A stretch of DNA of 64,000 bases from Castor canadensis (lineage: Eukaryota > Chordata > Mammalia > Rodentia > Castoridae). A program made the translations under genes and the position numbers. The notes beneath the pieces are model-generated. The model saw only the letters and a list, made by a program, of their open reading frames with translations. It ran no database searches and had not been told where the DNA came from. The stretch covers positions 106,057,384-106,121,383 of the forward strand of contig NC_133391.1 of assembly GCF_047511655.1 (NCBI RefSeq). The letters run 5' to 3'. This document shows, piece after piece, positions 58,346 to 64,000 of the stretch (position 1 is the first letter of the stretch; every line of letters begins with the position of its first letter).

Positions 58346-60854
58346 CAACTGGATAAAGCAGTCATAGAAGAATAGAAGCAGCTAAACCTTGACTGATTGT
58401 CCTTTTTCTCGACTAAGATGAAGTCTTGCTTCATCTTAACAAATAACCTGACTTCATATTGCCACATGACCATGGCACTCTGGGTATGTGCTTTGTATGG
58501 TGGCAGACATTTATTTTAATCTTGCCTTATCCTTCCTGTCTTTATCTTTCTGTTCTATCTCTGCAAGCCACTTCCACCTACAGTCTAGACATGAACCATT
58601 TGAAGTTACTTCTAGTTTTATGATTTGCATATTTGCAAAAGAATGAGGAAGACCCAGAAGGAAGGACATATGTGCCACATAAAAGTTAAAAAATCTGGAT
58701 ATAGTTCTTTCAGGGGAAATTTTCATGGATCAAGTTTGTAAAACTATTCCAGTCAAATGAGAAGCCCTTCTAAAAGGTGTTATAAAAAATCATAGCATTC
58801 AATTTCTGGATAAAATGGGCTTAAAATAGATGAGAAAATTCCGTATCAAGAAAGCCTTGACCATTGTCTGCATTCATGGAAAACTGCATGCTCACTTATA
58901 TTAGATTTATCTTAAAGATTTGTGTTCATCCCTGCTATGGAGTGACAAATCTTTTAAGTTAAATGTGATTTTGATTTTCCTTTACATTTCCTGTCTTGGC
59001 TTTTCTTACTTTGAGTGTTGAGGAGAAAAGAATAAAAATGAAACAAGGTGAAATCTTAATAGCTTGCTACATGAGTAATACTTTTGGTGGAGTTAAAGTT
59101 TTCTAGAATTAGTTTGGATTTAAAGAGCTAAGAGATTTCCTTGTTTGTCTCTTATTTAAGGGTCATTCTTGCATAAAAATTTTTAATTGGCACGTTAAAT
59201 TGTGCATAGTAAGAGGTATCATCATGACATTTCATACACTCGTGTAATGTACTTTGATAATTCTTTTCTCCCTTCTTTTCATGAATCCTTTCCCTCTCTG
59301 TCATCTCAATGGGGTAATGGAAACAGTTGTGAATGCGGATGCCCAGGACATGCTAGCTCAATCTCTGTGAAAGGCAAGTGGCCTTATGGAGACACCTTCC
59401 TCTTTCTCTCAGATTTCTCATTTGTAAAATGAGAGAGTCAGATAAGATTCTCTGCAGAGAAATCATTTTCCTAAAATGTTCATATGTCCATGACTGTTTC
59501 TATTCCTTTTGCTCCCATTGATCACAGTTTTAAATGTTCATGCAGCTGCAGTATCCCAATCTTCCCCCCTGTAAAATTGAATTCTGTTCACTTGGCTGAA
59601 AGTAATTCGGATTTCAGTTCTTTAAAAAGATGGTTGAGAAAGCAGGGTGTGTCCTGCCATCTGACTCATCCAAGGGTGGGTTCCCATGTACTAAGTTCTT
59701 TTTCCTAGCATGGATTCCTGAACGTTCTATTTGACAGACATGACAAAAACTTGCTTGCTCCAAAACTTTCTTAGTGTTCGAATCTTTTGTCTAACTGTGA
59801 TTTTTCCATCAGAGAATTTAAAAACACCTTGGTGTAGCCCTAGAAATGCAACTTAGTATAAATTGCAGTCTGTGAAGTGAGCTGTCACCAGAAGAGAATA
59901 AACAACTTTACCAAGCCAAGTGACTACATGAAGAAATAAAGGTTATAAATGCCTTTGTCAGCCTCATCAAAGAAACATCACATTTGTCTTTTCAAACACA
60001 AGGAAACTCCAAAATTAGAACTCAACTTGTGAATACATGAGTGATGAGTAGGAGACAACAATATTTCTTTGGCAAGTTGCAGTTTGTGAAGACAAACAAG
60101 ATTGGACTATGGAGACATCATTTGTAATATTTGCTGAAAATGTAAGTTAAAAATCTTACCAGCTTTTCTTCCCTCATCCTTTTAAATATATATTTAAAGA
60201 CTGCACTAAATAGTGCTTTCTGTGATTTACTTATTATTTTGGAAAAAGAAAATGTTTGGCAAAGAACTATTTAAAAACAACCAAAAAAACAGTCATATAT
60301 CAAGACTTCCTATATATACTACCAATTGCTTTCTGATGTTAGAAAAAAATGAATATAGTAAGAAGCATTAAATAACATATTTCTCATTAAAATGTAAATG
60401 ATGCAAAATTAACATTAAAATATAAACAAAGGTGCCATTATGTCAGGAAAACATTCACTATTTTATTGTGTATAGAATAAATATAAACATTTTGGCACTT
60501 TTTTTAATACTGCAATGAAGAGAGAATAAGCATATATATCCTTTTGGAAACATAATAAAATGAGAGTGAATTAAGAGGAACAAAATGTTACATCATTCAA
60601 CTTTCAATGTCATTAATATAGAGTATGTATTTATTCACATAGTACTAAATAGTTCTGAGACTGTTGCTTTGACATTAGTGAATTTTAAAAGCTGCTGTGG
60701 ATGAAGGTGATGATAAATAAAGATGGATTGGTAATAATGTGAGTAAAAATGTGCTTGAATTAACCATTACTTTGATGGATGAATTCTATTTTTCCTGGAA
60801 ATCTTCATAGCACCATTTCTGCACAAATAGTGGAAGAGAATTCTATAGCTACAT
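58346..60854. other. AT-rich unique DNA, no gene seen
   Basis: A perfect hairpin lies at 58414-58438. Frames of 71-76 codons are unrecognised. Around 59780-60130 the texture is repeat-free and could include conserved noncoding sequence. Confidence 0.45.
58414..58438. other. Perfect 10-bp inverted repeat, 5-nt loop
   Basis: TAAGATGAAG and its complement CTTCATCTTA separated by TCTTG. No further context. Confidence 0.9.
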
Positions 60855-60995
60855 AGTAATGATTCTTAATTTTTAGCATTTATCAGTATCTCCAGAGAGC
60901 TTATTAGAACACAAGTGCTGGGTTCCATGCTCAGTTTTTAATTCAGTAGCTGATGCTGCTCCTTCAGGAACCCCACTTTGAGAACTACTGGGCAG
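60855..60995. mobile_element. MER5-like hAT DNA transposon remnant
   Basis: Ends form imperfect terminal inverted repeats: TAATGATTCTTAATTTTTAG at the left and CACTTTGAGAACTACTGGG at the right (the latter complements the CAGTAGTTCTCAA start of the family). Internal ATCAGTATCTCCAGAGAGCT and GGGTTCCATGCTCAG fit MER5A. Non-autonomous, no transposase. Confidence 0.72.
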
Positions 60996-61460
60996 TATAT
61001 AATTCCCAGAAGTCACTCTGCCCCTGAACAGATGGTGAATACATCCATGACTCCTAAGTCATGATTACTGACTGATTTTAAAAGCAGGTCAATCAGGTGG
61101 AGGAACTAGATCATGAGTCAGGGAAACTCATGAGTAACATGAAGAATTGAATTAGAATTGTCCATTCCTAATCACAGGAATAGGGATTGCCAACAGGGTC
61201 TGTCATTGAGAATTATAACCTTTACCTCTGACCTTTCCCCACACAAGGCTCTTCAAAGAAACTGTTACTATTGATGTCATTGTAGCTATCATAGCTTTCT
61301 CAACAGTTTTTTTTTTTAATTAAGGAAAGAGGAAATTTGCATCCAAGTGAATTGGAGGCCCAGGTACAGGAAGAACATGGGGAAGTGGTGGGTAGTATGA
61401 GACACAGCTTTATTTTAATCATCTCTGTTTTTAGTACCTGGTACTTGACAACAATAACCA
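60996..61460. other. Unique DNA, no gene seen
   Basis: No repeat or gene recognised. Confidence 0.5.
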
Positions 61461-61464
61461 TTTT

Positions 61465-62945
61465 TTTCTTCTTTCTTTTATTTTATCATTTTTACATTTA
61501 CTCACATGTGTAAGCATTGTTTGGGCTGCTTCCCATTCCTCCCACTCCACTTCAGGGCAGAACCTGTACTGCTCTCTTGTTCTCTGATTTTGTTGAAGAG
61601 AAAACATACGAGATAATAAGAAAGACATAGCGGTTTTGCTAGTTGAGATAAAGATAGCTATACAGAGAGATTCCTAGCATTGCTTCCGTGCACCTAAATA
61701 TTGCAACCCACATTGCTTCATCTCTTCCAGACCTCTTCACTACTTCCTGGTCCTCTTCCTATAGTGGCCTCTGCCAGTTTATTCTCTCTTCTACAGCGAG
61801 CACATCAAACACATTCAAGTTTTAGGTTTCTTTCCCTTTCTCTATTCCTCCCGTAAACTTTCTACCCATGTCCAATAATATTACTTCATTTGTTTTGAGT
61901 CTATAATCCACATATGAGGGAGAACATGCAATTTTTGGCTTTCTGAGCCTAGCTAACTTCGCTTAAGATGATGTTCTCCGGTTCCATCCATTTACTTTCA
62001 AATGACAAAATTTCATTATTCTTTGTGGCTGAGTAAAATTCCATTGTGTATAAATATCACATTTTCTTAATCCATTCATTGGTAGTGGGGCATCTTGGCT
62101 ATTTCCATAGCTTGGCTATTGTAAATAGTTCTGTAATGAACATGGGTGTGCAGGTACCTTTGTTATAACCTGAGTCGCATTCATTTAGATATCCCTAGGA
62201 GTGGTATTTCTGGATCATATGGAAGATCTATGTTTAGTTGTTTTTAGAAGTGGTTGTACTAGCTTACATTCCTACCATCACTGTATGAGGGTTCCTTTTT
62301 CCCTACATCTTCACCAACATTTGTTGTTGTTGGTGTTCCTGATGTTAGTTATTCTAACAGGAGTGAGGTAGAATCTTAGTGTGGTGTTGATTTGCATTTC
62401 CTTTATGACCAGGGATAGTGAGCATTTTTCCATTTGTTTTTTTGGCCATTTGGACTTCTTCTTTTGAAAAAGTTCTGTTTAGTTCAGTTGCCCACTTCTT
62501 TATTGGTTCATTGATTTTGGGGGAGTTCAGTTTTTTGAGCTCCCTGTGCATTCTGGTTATCAGTCCTTTGTCTGATGTATAGTTAGCAAATATTTTCTCC
62601 CACTCTGTAGGAGGTCTCTTCAGTTTAAAGACCATTTCTTGTTGTGCAGAGCTTTTTATTTTCATGTAGTCCCATTTGTCCATCCTTTCTCTGAGTTGCT
62701 GGGCTGCTGGTGCTCTGCTGAGGAAGTCCTTGCCTATACTTATTGTTTCCAGGGTATTCCCTGCTCTCTCATATACTAACTACAAGGTCTCATGTCTGAT
62801 ATTAAGGTCTTTAATCCACTTTGAGATGATAGTAGTACAGGGTGACAGGCATGGATCTAGTTTCAGTTTTCTGCAGGTTGATAACTGCTTTTCCCAGCAA
62901 CATTTGTTGAAAAGCTGCCTTTTCTCCATCGTATGTTTTTTGAAC
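61465..62945 (-). mobile_element. L1, 5'-truncated, about 1.5 kb
   Basis: Poly-T/pyrimidine start at 61465-61500, the family motif GTTTTGCTAGTTGAGATAAAG at 61634, 3' UTR to about 61915, then ORF2 C-terminal sequence to about 62945, corresponding to 47200-48700 of the long copy. It stops near 62945, where AGTTTGTTGAAAAGCTGCC is the last recognisable piece. No clear target-site duplication seen. Confidence 0.9.
62350..62683 (-). pseudogene. L1 ORF2 C-terminal remnant
   Basis: Open minus frame of 109 codons at 62354-62683 with the usual ORF2 C-terminal region features ([54 protein letters not shown]), corresponding to the thumb-to-C-terminal portion upstream of the Cys-rich motif. Truncated on both sides, not functional. 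Confidence 0.88.
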
Positions 62946-63265
62946 CTCATTTTTGAATAAGCATTTTGTAAAAAAATTGTGTAAAATGAATGAACTAACT
63001 TTTGCCTTTCTTTTCTCTTGAAACACTGCATAATTTGGGAAAATTACTTCATCTACTTGAGGTTTAGATCTCTGATTTGTAATACAGAGAAAAAAGGAAT
63101 ATCTTCATTGTAGAATGTCTTAAGAATAGAATGAGATATAAATGTATCTGTACTTAAAATCCATTATAAGCCTAAGAAATGAGAAAGTAAGAAGATATTT
63201 GAGTTCTCCTCTCCCATCCAGGCATATAACATAACAGACTTATTTTCATTAAAAAAATTAAAAAT
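62946..63265. other. AT-rich unique DNA, no gene seen
   Basis: No gene or repeat recognised. Confidence 0.5.
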
Positions 63266-63269
63266 ATGA

Positions 63270-63455
63270 AAGTAGAAGGGTGCGGGAGTAATAGAAAAGA
63301 GGAATGGGTCCAGGAGGAGAAAGTGGTGGAGATAAATGTGGATGACAGAGAGGGTAAATATGATTAAAGTATTGATATATGCATGTGTGAAAATATCACA
63401 ATGAAACTGCTTTGTACAGTTAATATTTGTACAATTAATATTTTAATAAAAATAG
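63270..63455 (+). mobile_element. L1 3' end, 5'-truncated
   Basis: Purine-rich start (GGAGGAGAAAGTGGTGGAG), then TAAAGTATTGATATATGCAT, AAATATCACAATGAAACTGC TTTGTACAGTTAATATTTG, and a terminal TTTTAATAAAAATAG, following the complement of 3408-3535 closely. Confidence 0.7.
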
Positions 63456-63727
63456 AATACAAGCTTATGCGTTGTCATAAGGATGATTCTTTTTCCAGAT
63501 GGCTAGATTACATAGTATTTAATGCTATCTTGTTGTTTTTATAAAAGATCTTATAAAAACTGGAAAAGTGGGAGTCAAGCAAAAATTTTTTAAATGTCTT
63601 TTAGACATTTTTTGTTTTCATGAATGTTTCTGATTCAATGTCAAATAGATGTAGGACAATCAAGTATCTCTTCTTTATTATTTAGACTTTCTGTCAAATT
63701 GATATTGTTGATTATTCACTACTTGAA

Positions 63728-63796
63728 ATTATTCTTTCTTTCTTTCTTTTTGTAGTGCTGAGAATCAAATCCAGGGCCTCATGTATGCTAGGTATA
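63728..63796 (-). mobile_element. ID-like SINE fragment beside MaLR LTR
   Basis: A TTCTTTCTTTCTTTC pyrimidine run (A-rich tail of the sense strand) followed by GTGCTGAGAATCAAATCCAG GGCCTCATGTATGCTAGG, the ID-arm wording on the minus strand. It is cut off at the start of the LTR. Confidence 0.6.
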
Positions 63797-64000
63797 TTAG
63801 TTAGTTTTTTTGTCACCATGGCCAAAACACCCGACAGAAACAACTTACAGGAGATGAAAGATTGATTTTTGGTCAATTTCAGTTCATGGTTCCTTGGCTG
63901 TGTGTGCATGAACACATCATGGTGATGGAAATGCTTAACGGAGGCTGTTCTTCACTCCTTGGTGGATAGAAAGCAAGCAATGAGACAAGTAGGGACCAGG
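63797..64000 (-). repeat. MaLR-type LTR, runs off right edge
   Basis: TTAGTTAGTTTTTTTGTCAC CATGGCCAAAACACCCGACA GAAACAACTTACAGGAGATG, AGATTGATTTTTGGTCAATT TCAGTTCATGG and AGAAAGCAAGCAATGAGAC follow the complement of MaLR LTRs. It is the same type as 34170-34565. Confidence 0.65.

Noticed and set aside
1..64000. CRISPR array, tRNA or rRNA gene, bacterial operon or phage
   Set aside because: No regularly spaced direct repeats, tRNA fold or rRNA wording was seen. Composition and repeats are clearly mammalian.

Overview
The window looks like gene-free nuclear DNA from a placental mammal. It is AT-rich, has almost no CpG, and no exon, tRNA, rRNA or functional protein gene could be recognised. Ancient mammal-wide repeats (MIR, L2, MaLR LTRs, a MER5-like hAT fragment) coexist with younger L1 copies and with SINEs built from 7SL/B1-like and ID-like (tRNA-type) units. 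That SINE type points to a rodent. The wording of the SINE and L1 3' ends reminds me of Castorimorpha (beaver, kangaroo rat and relatives), but this is from memory and was not searched. The translated open frames over 60 codons are either pieces of decayed L1 or chance frames.

Layout. 1-590: edge of an L1 5' end, minus strand. 600-3400: unique DNA with AT, GT/GA and other simple repeats and old repeat fragments. 3405-6475: a 5'-truncated minus-strand L1 split by a second L1 (about 5404-6254) flanked by a perfect 16-bp target-site duplication. 6480-21180: mostly unique AT-rich DNA with MIR, L2 and old L1 fragments, including a long minus-strand L2 copy at 18838-19690. 21185-26260: L1 3' ends, a MaLR LTR, a B1-ID dimer and a B1-like monomer. 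26260-47130: largely unique DNA with scattered MIR, L2, MaLR/MLT1 and an older LTR-like repeat, plus short tandem duplications and some stretches that look like conserved noncoding elements. 47141-53672: a near full-length (about 6.5 kb) minus-strand L1 with 3' UTR, decayed ORF2 and ORF1, and a GC-richer 5' UTR holding a degenerate tandem array of 63-bp and about 48-bp units. 53680-64000: unique DNA, a U6 snRNA-L1 chimeric retropseudogene (56813-57062), a three-part SINE (about 57110-57455), a MER5-like fragment, another truncated L1 (61465-62945), an L1 3' end on the plus strand, and a MaLR-type LTR running off the right edge.

No genes work together here. The biology visible is retrotransposition: L1 machinery has left its own copies, SINEs and a template-switched U6 copy. 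Longer L1 copies are all on the minus strand, which would fit an intron of a plus-strand gene, but a gene desert is equally possible. I found no convincing new coding system. The most informative objects are the U6-L1 chimera, the nested L1 with intact duplication, the tandem units in the L1 promoter region, and the B1-B1-ID SINE.
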